Source of the DNA: Planctobacterium marinum
GTDB taxonomy: Bacteria; Pseudomonadota; Gammaproteobacteria; Enterobacterales; Alteromonadaceae
Reading direction: 5' to 3'
NCBI RefSeq assembly: GCF_020687805.1
Contig: NZ_JAJEWQ010000002.1
Coordinates: forward strand, 913,159 to 974,633
DNA: 61,475 nt
Under the pieces are notes generated by a model. The model made no database searches. It was not told the DNA's origin and worked only from the letters and a program-made list of their open reading frames with translations. Below, in pieces: positions 17,093 to 25,993 of this stretch. A program made the translations under genes and the position numbers. Positions within the stretch are counted from its first letter, which is position 1. Every line of letters begins with the position of its first letter.

Positions 17093-17878
17093 GCGGGGTT
17101 TAGAACTGCTTTTTCTCTGTTCCAGTAGTTTGTGAATAGATTTGTATTGCTGCATTTCAAACCACATGACAGCATCTAGCTCTGAAGTCTTTATTTTCAT
17201 TTGGGAGGCCAGAGTAACAAAGATCTCTTCAAGCTTCAGGTAGTGCTTTTCAACAGTTAGCTCTTCAGTGAAAAATCCTGCCAAGATACCTGCACGATAA
17301 ATATGTATGTCCAATATCGCTACGTCGTCTGCTCTAAGCCAATTTCGCGCTATCCAAGAAGCAGTTTTCAAACCAATACCTTTTATGTCTACCAACCAGT
17401 CTCTTAATGCAATTCCTGTCTCTAATGGGGGGGATTGTTCTGATAGCGCTTTAATGGCATGGTGAAGATAGCAAGATTTTTGCTTTGCAAATCTGTACTT
17501 AAATGTTTTATTACCCTTAGCTATCGGTTCCGATAACCAGCTATAAATTAGCTCCTCTGAATGAACTTTCCCGGTGAAACACCCTTTAGATTTCATATGC
17601 TCGTATGCAGCTATACCGTTTTCAGCAGGAATACCATGCCCCCCTAGCAGACACGCACCTATTTCTTCCAATAGAGATTCACCCAATTGGTAATTAATTA
17701 GAGAGTCTTTGTAGCGTCTTTCATTAACTTTGTAAAACCAATACGCGATGGTTGGGAATCCGGCAACATTTCCCCAGACCACACCAGGCAATACTTCATC
17801 ACTTTCAGCTGGAATTATTAAAGGCATTACCCCTGATTCTGACTGAATATAAGCTTTTTGAGTTTGTTCCATTGTCAT
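17036..17878 (-). CDS. HhH-GPD DNA glycosylase of the OGG type
   Basis: The 280-residue product contains the helix-hairpin-helix and catalytic region of 8-oxoguanine-type glycosylase/AP lyases: DIKGIGLKTASWIARNWL followed by DDVAILDIHIYRAGI. The lysine of GLKTAS is the expected Schiff-base nucleophile, and the aspartate of LDIHI the activating acid. Family enzymes remove a modified base and nick the abasic site. Its place beside a QueC-like operon and a pPIWI-RE system suggests defence or base-discrimination rather than housekeeping repair. That is inference. It is convergent with the nitroreductase-like gene and divergent, by 44 bases, from an HTH gene. Confidence 0.78.
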   Translation of the reverse strand: MTMEQTQKAYIQSESGVMPLIIPAESDEVLPGVVWGNVAGFPTIAYWFYKVNERRYKDSLINYQLGESLLEEIGACLLGGHGIPAENGIAAYEHMKSKGCFTGKVHSEELIYSWLSEPIAKGNKTFKYRFAKQKSCYLHHAIKALSEQSPPLETGIALRDWLVDIKGIGLKTASWIARNWLRADDVAILDIHIYRAGILAGFFTEELTVEKHYLKLEEIFVTLASQMKIKTSELDAVMWFEMQQYKSIHKLLEQRKSSSKPRSKTPTYYGTSDPQQIALA

Positions 17879-17922
17879 ATTGTAAGTTATCGAAAATTAT
17901 CTGTATAATAGCATAATTCAGA

Positions 17923-18249
17923 TTGAAATCGATAGTGTTAGTTTTGAGTTTTACCCAATTTTCAGAAAATTTAAATGATTTTTTATTGAACTCTGGTATC
18001 AGCCAAAACCAGATATCTAGGGACCTTGGGCTGTCTCAGTCACAAATATCCGATTGGAAAAATGGAAAAGGTGTCAGGCTTTCAAAAAATGCAAAAATGG
18101 TGAGTGAGTATATCGAAACTTATCGGAATTCGAACAATAAGCAATTGCCCAGGTCACTACAAAATACCATTCACAACTTTTGTAGGGGAAGTAAAGAAAA
18201 GTACGAGAAATTGGAGAGAATTATTCAGGCTTTAAACGAGATAACTTAA
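17923..18249 (+). CDS. Small HTH (Xre-like) DNA-binding protein
   Basis: The 108-residue product contains a helix-turn-helix of Cro/CI type: FLLNSGISQNQISRDLGLSQSQISDWKNGKG. A helical C-terminal part without a recognised domain follows. The annotated start is TTG at 17923. Another TTG further in, shortly before SFTQFSENLNDF, is also possible, because no strong ribosome site fixes the choice. It shares a 44-base divergent promoter region with the glycosylase and most likely regulates it, itself, or both. Confidence 0.7.
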   Translation: MKSIVLVLSFTQFSENLNDFLLNSGISQNQISRDLGLSQSQISDWKNGKGVRLSKNAKMVSEYIETYRNSNNKQLPRSLQNTIHNFCRGSKEKYEKLERIIQALNEIT

Positions 18250-18407
18250 ATGGAGTGGGTCTTGACCTAATCTGACATGTTTGTTTTCGATAGCGAGAGT
18301 TACCCGAATAGATGCAGGTGCTCAACCTAAAATCAAAATATTTCGTATCTCTCATCATGCATACTGCGAATTCAATTATCAAACACAAAGCTGGTTTGCA
18401 CTAGATA
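18250..18407. other. Short gene-free stretch between the HTH gene and the pPIWI-RE gene
   Basis: No intact gene is present. An open frame from 18293 to a TGA at 18422-18424 on the plus strand (43 codons, starting ARVTRID) has no start codon and could be a gene relic. No terminator hairpin is obvious. Confidence 0.4.
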
Positions 18408-21017
18408 TTACTTGGCAGAGCTGAGCATCCCATCTAACTCATGCAATGGAAACGGCAAGATAGTTTGGTCCTTATCTGTTGTAATATGACTCCGCATGAG
18501 TGAGCGCGTCAAGCCAACAACATTTTCGACATCCTTTTCGTATTCACCAAGCACTTGAACAAATATTTCACTGAGTGAAGGTGAATACCTATTTTTGAAC
18601 TGATCACCACTCATTTCATATCTGCTGACTTTATTGGTGTGCTTCGAGCCTTGCTGAGTTGGTGTTGGCAGTCCCCTAGTTATCCAAAATGTCCTTTCTG
18701 ATTCAGGCTCTTGATATACTCCGCTAGGGGCTCCCTGCGCACTATTTTCCACCCAATAACTGGGCATTTTCTCTACTTCAGTAGCAATTCGAACAAAAGT
18801 GTTTTTATCTGATGGGCCAATCACTCTGACTGGTGCCGCATCACCGATCTTCCCAAGCTCTAGGTTATCAATCTCCAACCCTTGCCCATTAGTAAACCCT
18901 TTGACAAAAGATCTTATATTTGTGGCATTCACAAATGTGAGTGTTTCCACTCCGTCGTTTGGTACAACATCTGCGTAAAACTGCTCAATCTTGGCTATCT
19001 GATTCGCTCGAAATTTAAGCTGTCGAACATCGTAAAAATTACCAAGTGATATTTCTCTAATAGCTTTGCTATATGGCAGGGATACTATTTCGTTTTCCGA
19101 CTTTAAAAAAGACACTAATAACTGCTCACCATCAAACTGGGCATAAAGAGGGGTAATTACTCCCATTTTTTTTCCGGGCTTATAGGAATATACCGTATTA
19201 GTATTAACAACCGTCCATGCTGACAATCTAATGTTTTTGTTTTGGATTGCAGGAGCCCCTAGAGACCTTATTAAATCAAGAATGCAATGCTCATATATGT
19301 ACTTGTCATTATCTTGTATTTCATCTTTTGAATTTGAATCATAGAGCGTTACCTGAGCTACACCTCCATGCTTAGAGATCCCGGCATAAACAAGGTTATA
19401 TGGATCGCGGCTTTCATATTTATCTTTTAATACTTGGTTCATTTCCACAAGTGCTAACCATGGGCCATTAATTCCGTCAACGTGCTCAGATATGTGATTA
19501 TCGATTAGCGTTTGAGCTTCACCGCTTTTAATACTCCTTTGTCTATTGAACTCCTTTGAACGCACTCGCCAATCTAATGCTTTGATTTTCTCTTGATTTA
19601 CATCTTCCACCAGTTGATCTAATTGACCAGAAGGTACAAATTTTAGTTTTAAGATCAGTCCATTTTTAAAAACCATACGGCCGCCTGCTACTTCAGAAGG
19701 GCCTAATACGTCAGCAATTGCGTTATTTACTAAATCTGGTGTACATTTCCTTGACTGAAAAACAAGGATACTTAAAAAGTCTAAACCTAATGAGTTAATT
19801 GTTCTGAGAACTGAATCCAGAATATCTTCTTTCGATTCAACCCGATTGAGCTTGGGACTACCAAGTCGATTTGATTTTTTATCAACGGTTATTCGTGTGA
19901 ACCCACTCTGCTCAAACAATTTATCAAGCATACTCAAATAGTTTTCTTTATCAGGGTGGGCAGTGCCTGTTCCCGCTGGAGCCCACTTGTCTCCATGTCC
20001 AGAACCGAATCTTGGCAGCATCATGAGTTTATCATTTAAGATTGGCCTCATGCCGATCTCTTCAGGCTCTGTTTTTATGCCTGAGAATTCAGTGATCGAA
20101 TTAATTACCTTTCGATCATTACTGAAATCCTTTTGGACTTCATTTATCGCCACCAAATAGTCAGTTTTCTTAATATCTAATGATATGCAACGCATCCTAC
20201 TTGCCCCAGGTGACAAGTGTTGATCAGATGGAATAAATATATCGAGCTTGCGAGCTTTATCTTTCGATAAGCGAGCAGGGTGAACCTCAATATAATTTCT
20301 AATGCTAAATTTAACCCCAATTCTGAGTCGGCTTTTTTCTGGCGAAGACAAAGAAAACACTTTGATACACTCGGTCCAAAGTCCTTTTTGATTTCCGTTA
20401 TCATTTTGAATTATTGAAGGCTTGTATCTTAAAAGCTGCTTTCCGGGATAAAGTGTACGTACTGGCCCCTCACTGACTAGCTCTCCTTCCCAAGGTGTAC
20501 CTTGATTGATTAGCTCACCTTCTAGCGCTTTTGATCCGATCAAAGTAAGGATATCGAACACTCTATAATTGTTAGGGAAGACACAAGTGCGAGTTGTATT
20601 TAAAGTTGTATCTATATTTTCAATTATCCAACTAGAAAGCATAGTCTTGCTATTTCTTTCAAATAGGTTTTGTACCTCGTTTGGCTCTCCTGTACCTGTG
20701 AAGCTAAGCCATAGATGTAGGGCCCTTATTATTTGCTCATGCAAAATCGTTAACTCGATATTCGAGTTTAATGCCCACAATACAAGTGTTTTTTGGCCGT
20801 TTTTATTTTTGTCGATTGTTACTAGATCTATATCTGATGCAGCCCAACCTAAAATGGCCGATAGGCCTCCAAGGTCTGGGTTGTAGTTATCTTTTAGGCC
20901 TTGTTTTTCAAGTACATATTTGTATATTTGTTCTGGAAGGTAGAATGTTTTGATCTCGACATCACCAAGTGCAGGAACATCAAATTCGTAAACCATTGGA
21001 TGTAATTGCGATTTCAT
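18408..21017 (-). CDS. pPIWI-RE protein (prokaryotic PIWI-like, RNase H fold)
   Basis: This 869-residue protein matches the pPIWI-RE family described as part of a predicted DNA/RNA-targeting conflict system. The N-terminal about 400 residues correspond to the pPIWI_RE module region (formerly DUF3962). The C-terminal half is the PIWI/RNase H part, with YYDV-like strands, VYAGISKHGGVAQVTLY, NIRLSAWTVVNTNT and the conserved end PFPLHELDGMLSSAK. The assignment rests mainly on gene order and domain layout and on recalled family features. It is the third gene of a minus-strand operon behind the REase and helicase genes, starting 17 bases after the helicase stop. Confidence 0.82.
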   Translation of the reverse strand: MKSQLHPMVYEFDVPALGDVEIKTFYLPEQIYKYVLEKQGLKDNYNPDLGGLSAILGWAASDIDLVTIDKNKNGQKTLVLWALNSNIELTILHEQIIRALHLWLSFTGTGEPNEVQNLFERNSKTMLSSWIIENIDTTLNTTRTCVFPNNYRVFDILTLIGSKALEGELINQGTPWEGELVSEGPVRTLYPGKQLLRYKPSIIQNDNGNQKGLWTECIKVFSLSSPEKSRLRIGVKFSIRNYIEVHPARLSKDKARKLDIFIPSDQHLSPGASRMRCISLDIKKTDYLVAINEVQKDFSNDRKVINSITEFSGIKTEPEEIGMRPILNDKLMMLPRFGSGHGDKWAPAGTGTAHPDKENYLSMLDKLFEQSGFTRITVDKKSNRLGSPKLNRVESKEDILDSVLRTINSLGLDFLSILVFQSRKCTPDLVNNAIADVLGPSEVAGGRMVFKNGLILKLKFVPSGQLDQLVEDVNQEKIKALDWRVRSKEFNRQRSIKSGEAQTLIDNHISEHVDGINGPWLALVEMNQVLKDKYESRDPYNLVYAGISKHGGVAQVTLYDSNSKDEIQDNDKYIYEHCILDLIRSLGAPAIQNKNIRLSAWTVVNTNTVYSYKPGKKMGVITPLYAQFDGEQLLVSFLKSENEIVSLPYSKAIREISLGNFYDVRQLKFRANQIAKIEQFYADVVPNDGVETLTFVNATNIRSFVKGFTNGQGLEIDNLELGKIGDAAPVRVIGPSDKNTFVRIATEVEKMPSYWVENSAQGAPSGVYQEPESERTFWITRGLPTPTQQGSKHTNKVSRYEMSGDQFKNRYSPSLSEIFVQVLGEYEKDVENVVGLTRSLMRSHITTDKDQTILPFPLHELDGMLSSAK

Positions 21018-21034
21018 TAATTGACTTCCTTTTT

Positions 21035-24000
21035 TCAGTTATAGAGTGATTCAAGTGCATCAAATAGCGGAAGGTAAAGGGTTTTAGCTATCTCACCCTC
21101 CTTGCTGTCAAATGACTCTGATAGGGTTTCTTTCATTTGAAGTAAGCAACTTGAGCTGCAAGTATCAGCTTTTGGCGGGGAGCTGAAAGTTCCTGGCGAA
21201 AATTGACTATCCATAAAACCGACATATATTGGAACACCTTTCCTTATTCCCCGCCCTATTGTTTGCCATACTGAAGTCATCAAATCCCATGAGAATTGTT
21301 TTCGCGATATTTCAGGCATATAGCTGTATGACGTTCGTAAATCAAACCCATTTGCCACTGCTACTTTTGCTGCTTTTGAGTACCACCGCTGTAGTTTCGA
21401 CAAGTCTCCATCCAGTGGCCCAATAGAGCCATTCATAAAATTAAGAGCAAGCTTGTTCACCATGCCGATTACACTTGTATAATCATCAGGTCGTGGGTGT
21501 GGCCTGTGTAGAAAAAAAATAGTGCTAATGGCAGCGTAACCATCCTTTGTAATGATGTTGTGACCACGAGAAATTGGTGTTAAAGGAGCTACCAAAATAC
21601 TCCCGGAAGGAGTATGGCCAAACTCTTCGACCTTGGACCGAGGGACAATATTTACACTTGGAGAAAGTGGTTCATCAGCTCGACTATCGCTTTGCTTTTG
21701 CGCTCCTTTTCTCACAGTTTGATCACTAACCAAGCAATAGACCGGATGAGACAAACCGGCTGTTGAAGTCAACTGGTTGGCAACACACTTCGCATCTTCA
21801 TAGTTATTTGTAACTAGAAGGGCTCTCCGCCGGTCTTTTGCAATCTCCCCATTTTCTTTCCAATACTTTTCAAGGGTTAACCACTTTTCACGAAGAAATG
21901 TGCCCGTAGGTCTGGATTTTACGAGTTCATTTGCAATAAGCCTGAGGTTCTGCTTTCTTTCCGCCGGTGGTAATCCAGAAACTCGTATTGGATTCTCCTT
22001 TAGAGATACCAACTCAAACCGACTGTACTTTAGAGATTCGAGTTCTTCTTGAGGCTGTTCCAATATAGCCTTAACTGGCAATTGGATATCATAAATAGGA
22101 GATGCATCTTCAGAACCTCCGCCAGCCCAAGATGTGCCAGAAACAAGCAGCACATGTGGGCCTGCTTGCCCATCTGATTTAAGAAGCTGATTTAAGTGAG
22201 TTAGAAGGTATCTGCCTACTCCCAGATGGTTCACTAATTTTAATGTTCCACCTTTCGCTGAATCTGACATCGACTCGAAGGTTAATCCAAATACCGTACC
22301 GAATAAGGGCTTTGGAATGATCGAGCCGAAATGACGAAATATTCTGTTGGCTTCTCTAAATGTATCATTTTTACTTAAATCGAAATCTTCTTCGACGGCA
22401 GCTTGATTTCGAACTAAATATGAAAAGCTAGATAGGGTTAAGTTAGTAAGTAGCGACAACACTATCGCGTATGCGCGTTCATCGCTATCTTCAGGAGGTT
22501 GGTTTTTATATCGCTTCTTTTTTTCATCAGTAGGTTTATTGACTGATACGTTTGAAAAAATCGATAAACACCCCCCATTGAGCTCGCCACTAAGATCATC
22601 AATAACAGCTTGCAACTCTTCAGATACTACTGATTTAATGACATCATCTTGCAAATTCAAAAGTTTTGAATACGCTGATGCGTAGGTCTTGTTAAGCTTA
22701 TCTTTATCATAATCTGCATGTCCGTCCCGATGCTTAATATTTCCCGAATAGAGCATGCTTCCGAGTAAGGAAACTTGTTCCATTTCCAAATGGGATTCTT
22801 CGGAATTAGAACTCTTTTTTGACAGATCAGATAAGATACTTAGACCTGTGAATGTTCTCCCATCAGTAATCCACTTCAGCTTTTCTCCGTACTGAAGCAA
22901 AACATGAAATGTTGCAGAGATAGAGCTTTGGAGTTGATTCAGCTCATGATGCCATCTGACGTTAGATAGTGCTTGGTATTGACTCCCCGAGAGCTCTGTT
23001 AGTGATGAGGCAAGGGCTCTTTGATTCGATGATACGAACGCATTTTCACTGCCTGAGAGAAGGTCAACCTCCTGGGCACATTCCTTATCAAAGGTGCTTA
23101 GCACATGGTCTGCTTCATCGACGAGCACGATATCAGACTGATATTGGAAGAACTCTGGGAAGGACAAGCTTTCTGAAACATGAGACTTATCAGGTGTCAT
23201 ATGAAGGAATGCTTGAGGCGTCATTACTACTACTCGTGCATCATTTAGTTGCCTTTGTTGATTGTGCGTTGGGCAGCTGTGAATTAAAGGACAGGTCAAA
23301 CTGTTGCTCGACCCAGCTGATTGGTAGATTTGGTGACAAGGCTTTTCGTAAATTGATGCTTCTTGTTCTGACGGTTTACCAAGTGTTGAAATATTCTTTT
23401 GGAAGCCCATTAATGGGCAAGCTGTTTCAAAGTTCTCAGTCAATGCAGAAATGGCATTTAAGGATTCATCTGAAGGGAAACCCTGAGCATTCCAGTGAAT
23501 CATTCCAAGATGCTCATCTCTATTAAACAATGAGCTAAGAACAGTTGAATCGCTAATTCCATGAGCCTTAAGTCTTGCTACCACTTTTGTAGCCGTTGCA
23601 GTGTCTGGAACTAAAAACAAAACGCGCTTTTTATACTCCGTTCCAACAAGGGCAAAAAGCAAAGCTTGGAGCAAGGTGCTTTTTCCGCTAGAGAGCATTC
23701 CAACCAAGTGCATGCTTTGATCTAACCTTATTCCATCCGATTGGCAAAAGTCACTATTGAAGTTTTTAATTTTTACGCGTTTTAGTCGACCTTCAAGGTT
23801 TAAAGGATCTAGCCATTTTGGAAAGCTTGAAGAGGACTCTCTAGCATCAACATCCCTTGCAACTTGATATAGGTAACTCCATGAGATAAATATTGGAGGA
23901 TTAATACTTCTTTTTGTTAGCTGAACTCTTTCAAAGCGTTTTGGTTCAATATCTGGAATACTTATATCAACAATACTCTTCTTAAAGCCGGCCTTGACGT

Positions 24001-24436
24001 AACCCGTCCCATATTTTGGATACTCCACCTTCCGATTCAGATATGAGGCACTATTCTTAAGTGTCTCAGCTAGAAAAATATTCAGACTATCGTTTTTGAT
24101 TCGATTCCGAGCGACTTTTCCGTCATTAATTGAAAATGCTGTAGCATTAGACATTAAAGAGTGGTTTGCTTGTGCTTTTCGCCAAGCCAGTTGACTACTG
24201 AGGTTTCCAGCATATTGACGAAGAGTAAAAGCTGCTTTTTGAAACTCGTCAGATTGCTTGCTGGTTAAATGTCCCTGCATCAACCCCGGAATGATAGAAA
24301 CATTCTCATCAGGACAATATTCGCTTAGGAAATACAGACAAAGCTCTACTATAGCAACATCCTTGATAATGTAGCGTTCTGTGTCGATTAGACTGATATC
24401 TTTGTACTCTGAGATGTATGAGCTTAAATCCCTCAT
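21035..24436 (-). CDS. DinG/XPD-like superfamily 2 helicase of the pPIWI-RE system
   Basis: The 1133-residue product has an N-terminal pPIWI_RE_Z-like region. Walker A GMLSSGKS follows at residues 246-253, then VLVDEADHVL (DEAD motif II) near residue 435, and motif VI QTIGRGIRKG near the C-terminus. Between motifs I and II lie four cysteines (TACPLMG, EKPCHQ, LTCPLIHSC) placed as in the 4Fe-4S cluster of XPD/DinG helicases. This supports an iron-sulfur helicase that unwinds DNA or RNA-DNA hybrids. The gene starts at the last base of the upstream REase gene's stop (ATGA-type overlap). Confidence 0.85.
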   Translation of the reverse strand: MRDLSSYISEYKDISLIDTERYIIKDVAIVELCLYFLSEYCPDENVSIIPGLMQGHLTSKQSDEFQKAAFTLRQYAGNLSSQLAWRKAQANHSLMSNATAFSINDGKVARNRIKNDSLNIFLAETLKNSASYLNRKVEYPKYGTGYVKAGFKKSIVDISIPDIEPKRFERVQLTKRSINPPIFISWSYLYQVARDVDARESSSSFPKWLDPLNLEGRLKRVKIKNFNSDFCQSDGIRLDQSMHLVGMLSSGKSTLLQALLFALVGTEYKKRVLFLVPDTATATKVVARLKAHGISDSTVLSSLFNRDEHLGMIHWNAQGFPSDESLNAISALTENFETACPLMGFQKNISTLGKPSEQEASIYEKPCHQIYQSAGSSNSLTCPLIHSCPTHNQQRQLNDARVVVMTPQAFLHMTPDKSHVSESLSFPEFFQYQSDIVLVDEADHVLSTFDKECAQEVDLLSGSENAFVSSNQRALASSLTELSGSQYQALSNVRWHHELNQLQSSISATFHVLLQYGEKLKWITDGRTFTGLSILSDLSKKSSNSEESHLEMEQVSLLGSMLYSGNIKHRDGHADYDKDKLNKTYASAYSKLLNLQDDVIKSVVSEELQAVIDDLSGELNGGCLSIFSNVSVNKPTDEKKKRYKNQPPEDSDERAYAIVLSLLTNLTLSSFSYLVRNQAAVEEDFDLSKNDTFREANRIFRHFGSIIPKPLFGTVFGLTFESMSDSAKGGTLKLVNHLGVGRYLLTHLNQLLKSDGQAGPHVLLVSGTSWAGGGSEDASPIYDIQLPVKAILEQPQEELESLKYSRFELVSLKENPIRVSGLPPAERKQNLRLIANELVKSRPTGTFLREKWLTLEKYWKENGEIAKDRRRALLVTNNYEDAKCVANQLTSTAGLSHPVYCLVSDQTVRKGAQKQSDSRADEPLSPSVNIVPRSKVEEFGHTPSGSILVAPLTPISRGHNIITKDGYAAISTIFFLHRPHPRPDDYTSVIGMVNKLALNFMNGSIGPLDGDLSKLQRWYSKAAKVAVANGFDLRTSYSYMPEISRKQFSWDLMTSVWQTIGRGIRKGVPIYVGFMDSQFSPGTFSSPPKADTCSSSCLLQMKETLSESFDSKEGEIAKTLYLPLFDALESLYN

Positions 24437-25707
24437 TACCTGCCCTCCAATTTATCAATAAAGTCACTAAAGGACATCAATTGAACGCTCTCGGCCAGAG
24501 CGGATTTTCGTGCTCGATTAAACATCTCTTGATAATGAGGCATTTGTTTGTATAGATAATCAGGGACGAGAATTAGTTTCTTATGGTTTGGATAACGTTG
24601 AAACCCTTTAAAGTTCCTTGCTAGTGATATTGGTGAGATGTAATCCTTTACATCAATGGCAAATCTTTCACCATGCCACTTCTTTTGAACCAGCAGATCG
24701 ACCGCGTCATAGTCTGGCCACATTTCAACATCCCATCCTAACTCCTTTAGTTGATTCCCAAGCGCCAACTCGTGATAACCGGGATAGCACCAAAAAAATC
24801 GAAGTGGTCGTTTGAGTTCAAGAAAACTAGGAGTGTATTCTCTCCAAACAGGACCTTTTTCTGCGAGGGCCTTTGTAGCAAGAGGGTCTCTAAATTCAGT
24901 GCTATAACCGGTCCTTGTTTTTCTAAGTTGAGCTTGAGTAGTTGGGCAGCATGGAATTTTTCCATCTTCTGCATACCAGGCAGGCAATAGTTCGTAGAAT
25001 TTATTAATTAGTTCCTTCGTGGAGGAGGCATATGTTAAGAGTATTGGAGTACTTTTGGTTAATAAATCTGTGTGCGATTCGGCCACTGGATTTTCGATTA
25101 CAACCTTTCTCCAGGCGCTATAGTAATCGGCACCTCTATCACCCAACTCCTTACATATGTTCATTAGGAAACTATAGAACTCGACCTCCGCATCTTTCCC
25201 TACGAGAGCTGCAATAGTGGAGCAGTCCGTAGTAATTGTACCAGAGTTAAGAAGGCAGCTCTCACCATAAAACTCACCATGCTCTCCATCCATATAATCT
25301 GGACACCAAAGGTATATGGGCTGCTTTGACACTGAGATTAGTCGTGCCAGACTAGTGGGGTAATCAGATTCACTTTCGATATTGAATGCACTTGCGATAT
25401 GAAAAGCTCTTTGTAATGCTTCTGGATAAGGCGCATGAATATGCCCAAATCTATCGAGTTGTTGCTGTATTTCTACCAGCCCAAGAGCAAACAGGTTGAC
25501 CATTTCATAGGGCGTAGAACGGACTTGACTGAAAGTTGCTATTCCCAGCAATTCAAGAATCTCAATCGGAATTTTTTGCAGGTTCCCAGATTCCTCCAGT
25601 CGAATGTATCTATCTAGCGTGGGACGACTCACCCTTAAGTGCTTCAATGCGGAGTTTTTCCAACCACGCTCTCGCCCAAACATTTTATGCAATGCGGCCA
25701 ACAGCAT
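24436..25707 (-). CDS. PD-(D/E)xK endonuclease of the pPIWI-RE system, with N-terminal HTH
   Basis: The C-terminal 110 residues carry a restriction-endonuclease fold: ELGWDVEMWPDYDAVDLLV (metal aspartate), then ERFAIDVKDYISP (D-V-K) and KKLILVPDYLY. The N-terminal part contains a helix-turn-helix (GWKNSALKHLRVSRPTLDRYIRLEES) and corresponds to the pPIWI_RE_Y region. I place the start at ATG 25707 because AGGATGG lies eight bases upstream. The open frame extends to 25794, but that stretch overlaps a palindromic operator-like site. It is the first gene of the three-gene pPIWI-RE operon. Confidence 0.8.
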   Translation of the reverse strand: MLLAALHKMFGRERGWKNSALKHLRVSRPTLDRYIRLEESGNLQKIPIEILELLGIATFSQVRSTPYEMVNLFALGLVEIQQQLDRFGHIHAPYPEALQRAFHIASAFNIESESDYPTSLARLISVSKQPIYLWCPDYMDGEHGEFYGESCLLNSGTITTDCSTIAALVGKDAEVEFYSFLMNICKELGDRGADYYSAWRKVVIENPVAESHTDLLTKSTPILLTYASSTKELINKFYELLPAWYAEDGKIPCCPTTQAQLRKTRTGYSTEFRDPLATKALAEKGPVWREYTPSFLELKRPLRFFWCYPGYHELALGNQLKELGWDVEMWPDYDAVDLLVQKKWHGERFAIDVKDYISPISLARNFKGFQRYPNHKKLILVPDYLYKQMPHYQEMFNRARKSALAESVQLMSFSDFIDKLEGR

Positions 25708-25749
25708 TGAACTTACCATCCTGAAGTGGACAATTTTACCCCAAGATAC

Positions 25750-25779
25750 ATACCTTCTTTCCATATGTAAAGAAGGTAT
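25750..25779. promoter_or_regulatory. Perfect 11-bp palindrome, probable operator of the pPIWI-RE operon
   Basis: ATACCTTCTTT (25750-25760) and AAAGAAGGTAT (25769-25779) are perfect inverted copies with an eight-base spacer. On the minus strand a TTGATA box lies just upstream, at a distance that would place the -10 element within the palindrome. That is the layout of a repressor site. Confidence 0.6.
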
Positions 25780-25993
25780 AAGGGAAATTATCAAACCGAT
25801 GGAGGGGGATCTGCATTTTAGGAAAGTCAGCGCTTGGTAAACCGGAAGGCCTTAATCGGGCCTATGTGAAATTCCATTGTTGATGAACGGAAAGGCTGGG
25901 CGGGAATCATAAATAGAAAGACTTTCCGGACTTTGTAATTTTCCCCAAAAGGTTCTACTTATCCCATTTTTACAAATGCATGTGCAGAAAAAC

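Noticed and set aside
18293-18424. 43-codon open frame ARVTRID...WQS between the HTH and pPIWI-RE genes
   Set aside because: It has no start codon and overlaps the 3' end of the pPIWI-RE gene. It may be a relic, but nothing proves a family.
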